From JADHLJ01 sp038118725 (lineage in GTDB: Bacteria > Pseudomonadota > Alphaproteobacteria > Thalassobaculales > Thalassobaculaceae): DNA of 14,334 bases. The notes below the pieces were generated by a model, which was not told the DNA's origin, ran no database searches, and saw nothing but the letters and a program-made list of their open reading frames with translations. Of the stretch, positions 6,735-14,334 are shown in pieces (the stretch's first letter is position 1; each line of letters starts with the position of its first letter). The stretch is from contig JAYOIK010000099.1 in assembly GCA_038118725.1 (NCBI GenBank), positions 1 through 14,334 of the forward strand. The letters are read 5' to 3'. The position numbers and the translations under genes were made by a program.

Positions 6735-6749
6735 GAACTCGGAAAGAGC
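6735..6749. promoter_or_regulatory. LexA-box-like site upstream of uvrB
   Basis: GAAC-N7-GAGC differs at one base from the alphaproteobacterial SOS box GAAC-N7-GAAC (equivalently GTTC-N7-GTTC). It is 58 bases upstream of the uvrB ATG, a reasonable operator position for an excision-repair gene. A seven-of-eight match can occur by chance, so this is a candidate only. Confidence 0.3.
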
Positions 6750-6807
6750 TGTTGGAAATGAAATCCTCCCCCTTCCCCCGTTCCGCCACCGCGCCTAAAC
6801 TCGGGGT

Positions 6808-9048
6808 ATGAGCACGCAAACCATGACACGGGCGGATTCCTCCGCCGAGATGCAGGCGCGGCGGCAGGAGCGGAATCTGGCAAAACTGGTCGGGTCCGAG
6901 GCGCCGGATCTGAAATCCGACGTTGCCGCCCAGGATGCCGGACAGGCGCTGACGGTCGTCTCGGAATACAAGCCCGCCGGCGATCAACCCCAGGCGATCT
7001 CGGAGCTTGTCCACGGCTTGAACGACAAGGAGTGGGACCAGGTCCTGCTCGGCGTCACCGGTTCGGGCAAGACCTTCACCATGGCCCATGTGATCGAGCA
7101 GGTCGGGCGTCCGGCCCTGGTGCTGGCGCCGAACAAGACCCTGGCGGCTCAGCTCTATGGCGAGATGAAGAGCTTCTTCCCGAATAACGCGGTGGAGTAT
7201 TTCGTCTCCTACTACGACTACTATCAGCCCGAGGCCTATGTGCCGCGCACCGACACCTATGTGGAGAAGGAAGCCTCGATCAACGAGCAGATCGACCGGA
7301 TGCGCCACGCCGCCACCCGGGCTCTCTTGGAACGCGAGGATGTGATCATCGTCGCCTCGGTCTCCTGCATCTACGGCATCGGCGCGGTCGAGACCTATGG
7401 CAAGATGACGGTGGTCCTGAAGGTCGGCAAGACCATCGACATTCAGGACCTGATGCGCCGGCTGATCGAACTGCAATACCGGCGCAACGACACCGCCTTT
7501 CACCGGGGTACCTTCCGGGTACGGGGCGACAGTCTGGAGATCTTCCCGGCGCATTTGGAGGACAGGGCCTGGCGGCTCTCCTTCTTCGGCGACGAGTTGG
7601 AGGCGGTGCACGAGTTCGACCCGCTGACCGGCCAGAAGACCGCCGAGCTGGATCAGGTCCGGGTCTTCGCCAATTCCCACTACGTGACGCCGAAGCCGAC
7701 GCTGACCCAGGCGGTCAAGCAGATCAAGGTGGAGCTGAAGGAGCGCCTCGCCCATCTGCACGAGCAGGGCAAGCTGTTGGAGGCCCAGCGCCTGGAGCAG
7801 CGCACCACCTTTGATATGGAGATGATGGAGGCCACCGGCTCCTGCGCCGGGATCGAGAACTATTCCCGCTATCTCTCTGGCCGGGCCGCGGGCGAACCGC
7901 CGCCGACCCTGTTCGAGTATCTGCCGGAAAACGCCCTCTTGATCGTCGACGAGAGTCACGTGACGGTTCCCCAACTCGGCGCCATGTACAAGGGTGACTT
8001 CGCGCGCAAGTCCACCCTCTCGGATTTCGGCTTCCGCCTGCCCTCCTGCATGGATAACCGCCCCCTCAAATTCGAGGAGTGGGAGGATATGCGCCCGCAG
8101 ACGGTCTTCGTCTCGGCCACCCCCGGCCCCTGGGAGCTTGAACGCACCGGCGGCGTCTTCACCGAACAGGTGGTGCGGCCCACCGGCCTGATCGACCCGA
8201 CCTGCATTATCCGCCCGACCGAAAGCCAGGTCGACGACGTGATCGCCGAATGCCTGGATTGCGCCGCCAAGGGTCAGCGGGTGCTGATCACCACGTTGAC
8301 CAAGCGCATGGCGGAGGCGCTCACCGAATACATGGCCGAAGCCGGGATCAAGGTCCGCTATATCCATTCCGACGTGGACACGCTGGAGCGGATCGAGATC
8401 ATCCGTGACCTTCGTCTCGGGGTCTTCGACGTGCTGATCGGCATCAACCTGCTGCGCGAGGGGCTCGACATCCCGGAATGCGCGCTGGTGGCGATCCTGG
8501 ACGCCGACAAGGAAGGGTACCTGCGCTCCAAGACCTCTCTGGTCCAGACCATCGGCCGGGCGGCCCGCAACATCGACGGGCGGGTCCTGCTCTACGCCGA
8601 CAAGATGACCGACAGCCTGCAATACGCCATCGACGAGACCAACCGCCGCCGCGAGCGCCAGCAGGCTTATAACGAGGCCAACGGCATCACGCCCGAAAGC
8701 GTGCGCAAATCCATCGGCGATATCCTGGAAAGCGTCTATGAGCGCGGCGACCACGTCACCGTCGATACCGGCGAGGATGACGGCGCCTTTGTCGGCAAGG
8801 ACATCAAGGAAATCATCCGCGAGCTCGAAGCCCGCATGCGCACCGCCGCCGCCGACCTGGAATTCGAGGAAGCCGCCCGCATGCGCGACGAGATCAAGCG
8901 CCTGGAAGCCGCCGACCTCGGCATGACCCCGGAAGGCAAGCCGCTGCCGAAGGGCGCGGTGGTGCGGATCAAGGCCCCGGTCCAACCTCCGAGTGGCCGC
9001 CCGCCGTCCAAGCAGGGGCGGAGCGGGAAGCGAAGACGGGGGCGGTGA
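6808..9048 (+). CDS. uvrB: Excinuclease ABC subunit B, UvrB
   Basis: The 746-residue protein is the DNA-damage-verifying helicase-like subunit of nucleotide excision repair, loaded by UvrA and partner of UvrC. Walker A is GVTGSGKT (82-89). The beta-hairpin region that clamps DNA is around 136-165 (SYYDYYQPEAYVPRTDTY). The DEAD-like box is DESH (381-384), followed by the UvrB pattern VTVPQLGAMYKGDFARK. Motif VI is QTIGRAARN, and the C-terminal UVR domain that contacts UvrC is about 665-700. The protein is longer than E. coli UvrB (673) because of an N-terminal extension of about 50 residues before SEYKPAGDQP and a basic tail (GRSGKRRRGR). ATG 6808 has only a weak ribosome site; internal ATGs at residues 6 and 15 are alternatives. 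uvrA and uvrC are not in the window. Confidence 0.98.
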   Translation: MSTQTMTRADSSAEMQARRQERNLAKLVGSEAPDLKSDVAAQDAGQALTVVSEYKPAGDQPQAISELVHGLNDKEWDQVLLGVTGSGKTFTMAHVIEQVGRPALVLAPNKTLAAQLYGEMKSFFPNNAVEYFVSYYDYYQPEAYVPRTDTYVEKEASINEQIDRMRHAATRALLEREDVIIVASVSCIYGIGAVETYGKMTVVLKVGKTIDIQDLMRRLIELQYRRNDTAFHRGTFRVRGDSLEIFPAHLEDRAWRLSFFGDELEAVHEFDPLTGQKTAELDQVRVFANSHYVTPKPTLTQAVKQIKVELKERLAHLHEQGKLLEAQRLEQRTTFDMEMMEATGSCAGIENYSRYLSGRAAGEPPPTLFEYLPENALLIVDESHVTVPQLGAMYKGDFARKSTLSDFGFRLPSCMDNRPLKFEEWEDMRPQTVFVSATPGPWELERTGGVFTEQVVRPTGLIDPTCIIRPTESQVDDVIAECLDCAAKGQRVLITTLTKRMAEALTEYMAEAGIKVRYIHSDVDTLERIEIIRDLRLGVFDVLIGINLLREGLDIPECALVAILDADKEGYLRSKTSLVQTIGRAARNIDGRVLLYADKMTDSLQYAIDETNRRRERQQAYNEANGITPESVRKSIGDILESVYERGDHVTVDTGEDDGAFVGKDIKEIIRELEARMRTAAADLEFEEAARMRDEIKRLEAADLGMTPEGKPLPKGAVVRIKAPVQPPSGRPPSKQGRSGKRRRGR

Positions 9049-9461
9049 TTGCTAGATCACCTGGAAAGCGGGAAAGTGAACTGGAGGAGAAAATCTCGGC
9101 TTCGCAACAAAAATCCGAACTCCTTTCAATCCCTGACAACATCGGGCGGAAGATTGTTGAAAATTCCCGGTTGATCGCCTGTCCGCTTCTAGGGACCGAT
9201 GATTTCGTCAAATTCTGTTCCTCGCGTGGTTACGCACTCACGCGAGATCGCCTTCTGGGTTTTGAAAAACTTGGATTGTTTTCACCCGTTTTTCGCGTGA
9301 AAGCCCCCAGGAAAGTGGGAACCACGAGGCATCGCCTCGCCGCCTGTGCATTGCCATCCCCGCGGTTCCGCGTCAGGCTCCCGCTGGCCGGGCGCCCGCT
9401 CGGGACAGGACAAGGGGGAGGACAAGATGGCGGCGAATACCGGGCAAACGGCGCCGGATGA
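9045..9461 (+). pseudogene. Probable N-terminal remnant of a larger hypothetical protein
   Basis: An open frame starts at GTG 9045, overlapping the uvrB stop as GTGA, and runs for 138 codons. Codons up to about 9310 look like real protein: a polar helix (ELEEKISASQQKSELLS), then LLGTDDFVKFCSSRGYALTR and DRLLGFEKLGLFSPVFRV. The pattern of an FxxFxxxRG helix followed by a gate of the type LExLGLFxPxxRV is what I associate with the N-terminus of some large hypothetical proteins. After PRKVG the frame becomes arginine- and glycine-rich shadow sequence and overlaps the next gene. The 9060-9300 stretch is visibly AT-richer than its neighbours. I read it as a truncated, probably acquired gene; a short genuine gene coupled to uvrB is the alternative. 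The rest of the gap to 9426 shows only a small hairpin (9325-9339) and the ribosome site of the next gene. Confidence 0.4.
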
Positions 9462-10452
9462 CGCCTGGTTGGCCAAGCACGAGGAGGCGATTCTCGAGCC
9501 GGACCTGGCGATCATCGACCCTCATCATCATCTCTGGCTGCGCGGTGGCTACGGCTATCTGATGCCGGAATTCGCCGCCGATCTGGCGAGCGGTCACAAT
9601 GTCGTCGCCACGGTCTTCGCCGAGTGTCATTCCATGTATCGCGAGACCGGGCCCGAGGCGGAACGGAGCCTCGGCGAGACCGAGTTCGTTCGCGGCCAGG
9701 CGGCGATGAGCGCCAGCGGCGGCTTCGGGCCGGCCCGGGTCTGCGCGGTGATGTTCGGCAACATCGACATGACCCTGGGCGCCGCGATCGAACCTTTGGT
9801 GGAACGGCATATCGAGGCTTCCGGCGGTCGTTTTCGCGGCCTCAGGCTGTCCTCCGGCTGGGACGCCGATCCGCGCATCCACAATGTCGCCGAGCGACCA
9901 GGCCTGCTGCTGGAGCAATCGGTCTCGGACGCGGCGGCGGTTCTGGAAAGGCTGAACCTGTCCCTCGATCTCTGGCTCTACCATCCGCAACTCGAGGAGG
10001 TCGCGGCCCTGGCCGACACGCGTCCGGACCTCGTGATCATCCTGAACCATGTCGGCACGCCGATCCTCGGCGGGCCTTATCGCGGCCGGACCGAGGAAGT
10101 GTTCGAGGATTGGCGCGCGCGGCTCCGGCGGGTCGCCGAACGCGAGAATGTTTTCGTCAAGCTCGGCGCCTTGCCGATCCGCATGCCCGGCTTCGACGGC
10201 GACCGGAGCTTGCCGCCAGGCTCCGAGGAGGTCGCGGCGGCGTGGCGGCCCTGGATCGAGACCTGCATCGACGCCTTCGGCGCCGAGCGTTCGATGTTCG
10301 AGTCGAATTTCCCCGTGCAGAAGCGCTGGTGCAGCTATCAGGTCTGCTGGAACGCCTTCAAGCGCCTGGCCGCGCATGCATCGCCGGACGAAAAGCGCGA
10401 CCTGTTCGCCGGCGCGGCGACCCGGGCCTATCGGATCCCGGATTTGGATTAG
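9427..10452 (+). CDS. Amidohydrolase (COG3618, TIM-barrel metal-dependent hydrolase)
   Basis: The 341-residue protein belongs to the amidohydrolase 2 family, related to 2-pyrone-4,6-dicarboxylate lactonase. It opens with the metal-binding H33-x-H35 in IIDPHHHLWL, followed by FRGLRLSSGWD (about 136-146), H186 (LYHPQ), H208 in LNHVGTP, and the C-terminal FESNFPVQK (291-299), where other families have an aspartate metal ligand. Such enzymes hydrolyse lactones, amides or related bonds, or decarboxylate, in catabolism of aromatic or sugar-acid compounds; the substrate here is unknown. ATG 9427 has an excellent ribosome site (GGGGGAGGACAAG); an open extension to 9346 reads as shadow sequence. It lies 175 bases before the molybdenum hydroxylase subunit on the same strand, so the two may serve one oxidative pathway. 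Confidence 0.88.
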   Translation: MAANTGQTAPDDAWLAKHEEAILEPDLAIIDPHHHLWLRGGYGYLMPEFAADLASGHNVVATVFAECHSMYRETGPEAERSLGETEFVRGQAAMSASGGFGPARVCAVMFGNIDMTLGAAIEPLVERHIEASGGRFRGLRLSSGWDADPRIHNVAERPGLLLEQSVSDAAAVLERLNLSLDLWLYHPQLEEVAALADTRPDLVIILNHVGTPILGGPYRGRTEEVFEDWRARLRRVAERENVFVKLGALPIRMPGFDGDRSLPPGSEEVAAAWRPWIETCIDAFGAERSMFESNFPVQKRWCSYQVCWNAFKRLAAHASPDEKRDLFAGAATRAYRIPDLD

Positions 10453-10555
10453 ATTTTTACGGATGAATGGGAAGCCGTCTGTCGGGAAAAACCGAGGGAG
10501 TCGCCCACTAAGCTTCGAGAGATCCAGCACGAGCCCGATGCCGTCGCGCGGACGC

Positions 10556-10600
10556 TTGAAAGGGTATGGCGGTTTGCGCTTTGCTAGCTATCCAAACCGC
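10556..10600 (+). promoter_or_regulatory. Possible promoter and dyad upstream of the molybdenum subunit
   Basis: GCGGTTTG (10569-10576) is exactly inverted as CAAACCGC (10593-10600) around 16 bases. TTGAAA (10556-10561) could be a -35 element, with TTGCTA or TAGCTA as a poor -10 candidate at longer than ideal spacing. The dyad is 28 bases upstream of the start codon, so it could be an operator or an RNA hairpin in the leader. Confidence 0.3.
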
Positions 10601-10627
10601 GAGCCCACAACCCCAAGGACCCGTCCC

Positions 10628-12958
10628 ATGAAATTCGGTCTCGGACAATCCGCTCCCCGTGTCGAGGATCTTCGTCTGTTGCGCGGTGGAGGCCGCTACA
10701 CCGACGACATCAACGTCGAGGGTCAGGCGCATGGCTATCTCCTGCGCTCACCACACGCTCATGCCCGGATCAACGGCATCGAGACCGAGGCGGCGCTGGC
10801 CGCGCCCGGCGTCTTGGCGGTGTATATCGGGGCTGATATCGCGGCGGCGGGGCTGGGGGATCTGCCCTGTTTCGCGGCCAAGGTGATGCCGCTCAAAAGG
10901 CCGGACGGACAACCGATGTTTCAGCCGCGGCGACCGGCTCTCGCCGGCGAGAAGGTGGCTTTTGTCGGTGATCCCGTGGCTTTCGTGGTGGCCGAGACCA
11001 AGGCCCAGGCGCGCGACGCCGCCGAACTGATCGAGATCGACTACGAAAGCCTCGCGGTCAACGTCGACCCGAACCACGCCTTGGCACCGGACGCGCCGGT
11101 GCTGTGGAAGGATTGCCCGGACAATATATGCTTCCGGCACGAACTCGGCGACAAGGCGGCCACCGACGCGGCGATCGCGGGGGCCGATCATGTGACGCGG
11201 CTCGAGTTGCCGATGCCCCGGGTGGCGATCAACGCCATGGAGCCACGCGCCGCGATCGGGAGTTATGACCGCTTCGAGGATCGCTACACGCTGACCTCGG
11301 GCAATCAGTTCCCGCACGATATCCGCGCCTGGCTATCCGAGGAGGTGCTGGGCGTGCCCGAAAGCCATGTTCGGATCGTCAGCCCGGACATGGGCGGTTC
11401 CTTCGGGCTCCGGGCGACGATCTTTCCCGAGTTCCCGCTGGTTCTGTGGGCGGCGCGACAGTTGGGTCGGCCCGTCAAATGGACCAATGAGCGCTCGGAC
11501 GGGATGCTGGACGAGCAGGCGCGCGACATGACCATGACGGTGGAACTCGCGCTCGACGCGGACGGGACGTTCACCGGTCTCCGGGTCGGCTGCGTGGCGG
11601 CCATGGGAGCTTATCTCTCGAATTTCGGCCCGTTGCCGGCCTTCGGCAATATCGGCGGCATCGCCGGGGTCTATACCACCCCCGTGATCCACGCCGAGAT
11701 CACCGGTGTTTTCACCAACACCAGCCCCACCGGGCCCTATCGTGGCGCCGGGCGGCCAGAGGCGACATCGGCGATCGAACAGGCGATCGATCAGGCCGCG
11801 CGGGAACTCAACATCGACCGGGTGGAGCTTCGCCGCCGCAACATCATCGCGCCCTCGGCGATGCCGTATCAGACACCGCTCACCTATCACTATGATTGCG
11901 GCGAGTTCGAGGCCAATATGGACCGGGCGCTGGAGCTCGCCGAAGCCGGCGGTTTCGAGGCGCGGCGAGAATCAGCGAAGGCCGAAGGCAAGCTCAGAGG
12001 CATCGGGATAATCAACGCCATCGAGCAGGCCGCCGGCATGTTCGACGAAGGTGGCGAGATCCGTTTTGACCGCCAGGGCAACGCCACCATCTTGATGGGC
12101 ACCCATTCCCACGGCCAGGGCCACGAGACCGTGTTCCGTCAGCTCCTGGCCGACAAGCTCGGGCTGGATTTCGACTCCATGCGCTATGTTCAGGGCGATA
12201 CGGATCTGGTGAATTATGGCCATGGAACCGGCGGTTCCCGGGTCTCCGGCCTCGGCGGCGGGGCGCTGGCCGGCGCGGCGGTGAAGATCATCGACAAGGG
12301 CCGCCTGATCGCCGCCCACGCGCTCGAGGCGCCGGAACAGGATATCGAATTCGCCGAGGGAAGCTTCACCGTGGCCGGCACCGACCGGGGGATCTCGCTG
12401 AAGGAAGTCGCGGCGCTTGCCTTTCAGCCGGCGATGCTCCCGCCGGGGATGGAGAGCGGGCTCACCGGATTCGCCACCTTCAAATCACCCGGGCCGACCT
12501 TCCCCAATGCCTGCCACGTGGCCGAGGTTGAGATCGACCCGGATACCGGCGTGACCCGGATCATCCGCTATGTCGCCGTCGATGATGTCGGCACGGTGAT
12601 GAACCCGATGCTCCTGAAGGGTCAGATGCATGGCGGCATCGTTCAGGGGATCGGTCAGATCCTCGGCGAGCGGATCGAATGGGACGAGAGCGGTCAGGTA
12701 CTGTCGGGCTCTTTCATGGACTACGCGATGCCGCGGGCCGACGATGTACCGTTCTTCGAAATCGAGGCCCTCTCCGTGCCGAGCCCGCGCAACCCACTCG
12801 GCATCAAGGGCGCCGGCGAGGCCGGAACCGTCGGCGCGGTCGCCTGCCTAACCAGCGCGATCCTCGACGCCCTGGCGCCGCTCGGCGTGAGCCATCTCGG
12901 CATGCCGGCCACGCCGGAGCGCGTATGGCGGGCGATCCGGGAGGCTTCGACCACCTGA
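10628..12958 (+). CDS. Xanthine dehydrogenase-family molybdopterin-binding subunit (form II CoxL-like)
   Basis: The 776-residue large subunit is of the molybdenum hydroxylase type. The N-terminal hammerhead domain (about 10-125) includes GGGRYTDDI and SPHAHARI. The cofactor domains follow with DMGGSFG (254-260), PYRGAGR (370-376), HGTGGSR (532-538), and the catalytic glutamate E731 in KGAGEAGTVG. PYRGAGR marks form II of the CoxL group, whose substrates are mostly unknown and need not be carbon monoxide; form I active sites carry AYxCSFR. Such enzymes insert an oxygen from water into an aldehyde or N-heterocycle carbon and pass electrons to FeS and FAD subunits, which are not encoded next to it here. 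ATG 10628 is preceded by AAGGA at 8 bases. The frame stays open upstream to 10049, but that part shadows the amidohydrolase gene. Confidence 0.92.
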   Translation: MKFGLGQSAPRVEDLRLLRGGGRYTDDINVEGQAHGYLLRSPHAHARINGIETEAALAAPGVLAVYIGADIAAAGLGDLPCFAAKVMPLKRPDGQPMFQPRRPALAGEKVAFVGDPVAFVVAETKAQARDAAELIEIDYESLAVNVDPNHALAPDAPVLWKDCPDNICFRHELGDKAATDAAIAGADHVTRLELPMPRVAINAMEPRAAIGSYDRFEDRYTLTSGNQFPHDIRAWLSEEVLGVPESHVRIVSPDMGGSFGLRATIFPEFPLVLWAARQLGRPVKWTNERSDGMLDEQARDMTMTVELALDADGTFTGLRVGCVAAMGAYLSNFGPLPAFGNIGGIAGVYTTPVIHAEITGVFTNTSPTGPYRGAGRPEATSAIEQAIDQAARELNIDRVELRRRNIIAPSAMPYQTPLTYHYDCGEFEANMDRALELAEAGGFEARRESAKAEGKLRGIGIINAIEQAAGMFDEGGEIRFDRQGNATILMGTHSHGQGHETVFRQLLADKLGLDFDSMRYVQGDTDLVNYGHGTGGSRVSGLGGGALAGAAVKIIDKGRLIAAHALEAPEQDIEFAEGSFTVAGTDRGISLKEVAALAFQPAMLPPGMESGLTGFATFKSPGPTFPNACHVAEVEIDPDTGVTRIIRYVAVDDVGTVMNPMLLKGQMHGGIVQGIGQILGERIEWDESGQVLSGSFMDYAMPRADDVPFFEIEALSVPSPRNPLGIKGAGEAGTVGAVACLTSAILDALAPLGVSHLGMPATPERVWRAIREASTT

Positions 12959-12997
12959 AAGAAAAAGGCGCCTGCGGAAGCGAAAACCGCGGGCGCC
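12957..12997 (-). terminator. Intrinsic terminator between convergent genes
   Basis: An 11-base stem, GGCGCCTGCGG (12967-12977) with CCGCGGGCGCC (12987-12997), has one T/G pair and a 9-base loop. Read on the minus strand it is followed by TTTTTCTTTC (complement of 12957-12966), so it terminates the RTX gene. On the plus strand the tract is poor (CAATCTTGTT), but the hairpin starts 8 bases after the stop codon of the molybdenum subunit and may partly serve that gene too. Confidence 0.8.
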
Positions 12998-13053
12998 CAA
13001 TCTTGTTCCGATTACCCACGCCGTTTTGCGCGACGCACCTCGGTCTCCCAGGC

Positions 13054-14334
13054 TTAGCTGCCCTGGATAAAGTCCGACCAGTCGAGTTGCGCCTTGGTTA
13101 CGCCGACCAGATCGACACGGTCCCCCGTGGCGCTGAAATCGAGATAGGCGTCACCCGTGGTCGCGTCGGTCTGGACAAGATCATCGAGCGCCTGAAGATC
13201 GCCGAAATTGATCCTCAGGGACGACCCGAGATAAATCTGGTCCACACCGTCGGCAAAGTCACCGATCGTGTCTTGACCACTCCCCGCCTCGAAGCGGAAG
13301 ACATCCGAACCACTTCCGCCAGCGATCGAGTCATTATCGGCTCCGCCTTCGATCGTGTCATCGCCGACACCGCCATCGATGGTGTCGTCGCCGCCGCCGC
13401 CGAGAATCAGATCCGCGCCGGATCCGGTGCTGATGCTGCTATCCTCGCCCCAGAGGTAATCGGTACCGTCGCCGCCGGACAGCGTATCGTTGCCCGCGCC
13501 GCCCTCGATCCAATCGAGGCCGGAGCCGCCGGTCGCGACATCGTCACCGTTCTCGCCGTAGATGAAGTTGATCCCGGAGCCGCCGCCGACCAGAGTGTCG
13601 TCGCCGTCGCCGGCTTCGATATTGTCGCCGCCTTCGTTCCCGGAGATCAGATCGTTTCCGGCTCCGCCGAACAGGTTGTCGTCTCCAGCGCCGCCATCAA
13701 GGGTGTCATTGCCGGATCCACCAAGTAGGCTGTCAATGCCGGCCCCGCCGTTGAGGATGTCGTCGCCGGCCTCGCCGTACAGAGTGTCGGCGCCGTCATC
13801 CCCGTTGACCACGTCATTGCCGTCGCCACCATAGGCGATGTCGTTTCCGGCGCCACCAATCAGCGTGTCGACACCGGTTCCGGATTGATTGGCCAAAGCC
13901 TCGCCACCGAACAGCGTATCTTCGCCATTGCCGCCCATGACCGAGTCGTCATCGCCTTGGCCACGCACCCAGTCGTTGCCGTCATCACCGTAGAGCGTGT
14001 CGTTGCCGACATCACCGGCGATATCATCCGACCCGGCGCCGCCATGGACCGTATCCTGGCCCAACTGGCTGAACAGGGTGTCGTTTCCGGCCCCGCCGTA
14101 AATCAGGTCGTCGCCAGCCCGAGTGATTACCCGGTCGTCACCGTCGTAAGCGACAATCGTATCCGCGTTGGGGGTTCCGGAGAGCGTGTCGTCGCCGTTG
14201 GTGCCGGCAATCACCGGGAAATCCTGAAGCGTGATCGTGGTGCCGGAGGCGTCGGTCACCGTGCCCACCGAAAGCACGCTGGCCGCGACCGTGAAGGTCA
14301 CGTCGGTATTACCGTCGTCGTCGGTGTCGATCTC
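13054..14334 (-). CDS. Secreted RTX calcium-binding repeat protein, C-terminal part
   Basis: At least 426 residues of a protein whose start lies beyond the right edge; the frame is open through 14334 and a GTG at 14301 is only internal. After a beta-rich lead-in come about 270 residues of nonapeptide repeats of the GGxGxDxLx type (GGAGNDTL, GGDGNDVV, GGAGDDNL and many variants), which bind Ca(II) and fold as a parallel beta roll outside the cell. Longer linkers interrupt the array at GEALANQSGTG, GGGSGINF and GEDSSISTGS. The tail (SDVFRF, GQDTIGDF, DGVDQIYL, ending SDFIQGS) resembles the C-terminal signal region of type I secreted proteins such as serralysins. The function of the N-terminal part is unknown from here: protease, lipase, adhesin or surface-layer protein are all possible. 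The transporter genes are not in view. Confidence 0.9.
   Translation of the reverse strand, partial: EIDTDDDGNTDVTFTVAASVLSVGTVTDASGTTITLQDFPVIAGTNGDDTLSGTPNADTIVAYDGDDRVITRAGDDLIYGGAGNDTLFSQLGQDTVHGGAGSDDIAGDVGNDTLYGDDGNDWVRGQGDDDSVMGGNGEDTLFGGEALANQSGTGVDTLIGGAGNDIAYGGDGNDVVNGDDGADTLYGEAGDDILNGGAGIDSLLGGSGNDTLDGGAGDDNLFGGAGNDLISGNEGGDNIEAGDGDDTLVGGGSGINFIYGENGDDVATGGSGLDWIEGGAGNDTLSGGDGTDYLWGEDSSISTGSGADLILGGGGDDTIDGGVGDDTIEGGADNDSIAGGSGSDVFRFEAGSGQDTIGDFADGVDQIYLGSSLRINFGDLQALDDLVQTDATTGDAYLDFSATGDRVDLVGVTKAQLDWSDFIQGS

Noticed and set aside
6658..8985. 775-codon open frame antisense to uvrB
   Set aside because: It mirrors uvrB over almost its full length; the composition (H, G, D, R and L rich) is that of a shadow caused by codon bias, with no recognisable domain.
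9044..9061. Hairpin GGTGAT/ATCACC across the uvrB stop codon as a terminator
   Set aside because: The stem is only 6 bp and no T tract follows, so termination is unsupported.
9373..10530. 385-codon minus-strand open frame across the amidohydrolase
   Set aside because: Shadow of a well-supported plus-strand gene with a strong ribosome site.
10049..10627. N-terminal extension of the molybdenum subunit
   Set aside because: It overlaps the amidohydrolase in another frame and then crosses intergenic sequence; the family N-terminus begins at ATG 10628.
12679..13728. 349-codon plus-strand open frame over the RTX array
   Set aside because: The second half is a repetitive antisense image of the RTX repeats, and the first half is out of frame with the molybdenum subunit gene.
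13054..14301. Tandem DNA repeats as a CRISPR or satellite array
   Set aside because: The periodicity is explained by the RTX nonapeptide coding repeats and the units are degenerate.

Overview
The window looks like chromosomal DNA of a GC-rich alphaproteobacterium, most likely Rhodospirillales-like. The evidence is the strong G/C third-position bias, an E. coli-type MntR, a UvrB with an alphaproteobacterial look, and a form II CoxL-like molybdoenzyme beside a COG3618 amidohydrolase. No tRNA, rRNA, CRISPR array, phage gene or intact insertion sequence was found. The placement is inference from gene character; no database was searched.

Layout from left to right. A strong plus-strand terminator (35-68) closes a gene lying outside the window. 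mntR (266-751, minus) is followed by a 427-base gap rich in dyads. A stand-alone CheY-like receiver gene comes next (1179-1574, plus). A minus-strand pair follows: a PEP mutase/isocitrate lyase superfamily enzyme (2477-3337), then a short-chain dehydrogenase (1610-2374). They read away from a divergent LysR regulator (3452-4369), and a nested dyad that includes a LysR box spans the lysR start codon. This is the usual design of a small catabolic module. Next are a small three-helix membrane protein (4504-4839) and, 20 bases on, a single-chain dihydroxyacetone-type kinase with DhaK and DhaL domains (4860-6485).

The gap before uvrB holds the most striking non-coding object: two perfect 36-base inverted arms (6544-6579 and 6681-6716), each itself a small hairpin, about 100 bases apart. 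This is a MITE-like or REPIN-like architecture. uvrB (6808-9048) follows, with a one-mismatch relative of the alphaproteobacterial LexA box about 60 bases upstream. Directly after uvrB is an AT-richer open frame (9045-9461) that reads like the N-terminal stub of a larger protein which then loses sense, so it is probably a gene remnant.

The right part carries a COG3618 amidohydrolase (9427-10452) and a xanthine dehydrogenase-family molybdenum subunit (10628-12958) with no FeS or FAD subunit beside it. Convergent to these is the C-terminal part of a secreted RTX calcium-binding repeat protein (13054 to beyond the right edge, minus), with an intrinsic terminator between the convergent genes.

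Most of the window is ordinary housekeeping and catabolic DNA, and I see no convincing new defence or mobile system. The items most worth a second look are the inverted-repeat element before uvrB, the broken gene after uvrB, the operator-like dyad across the lysR start, the structured leader-like segment before the receiver gene, and the molybdenum subunit without partners.
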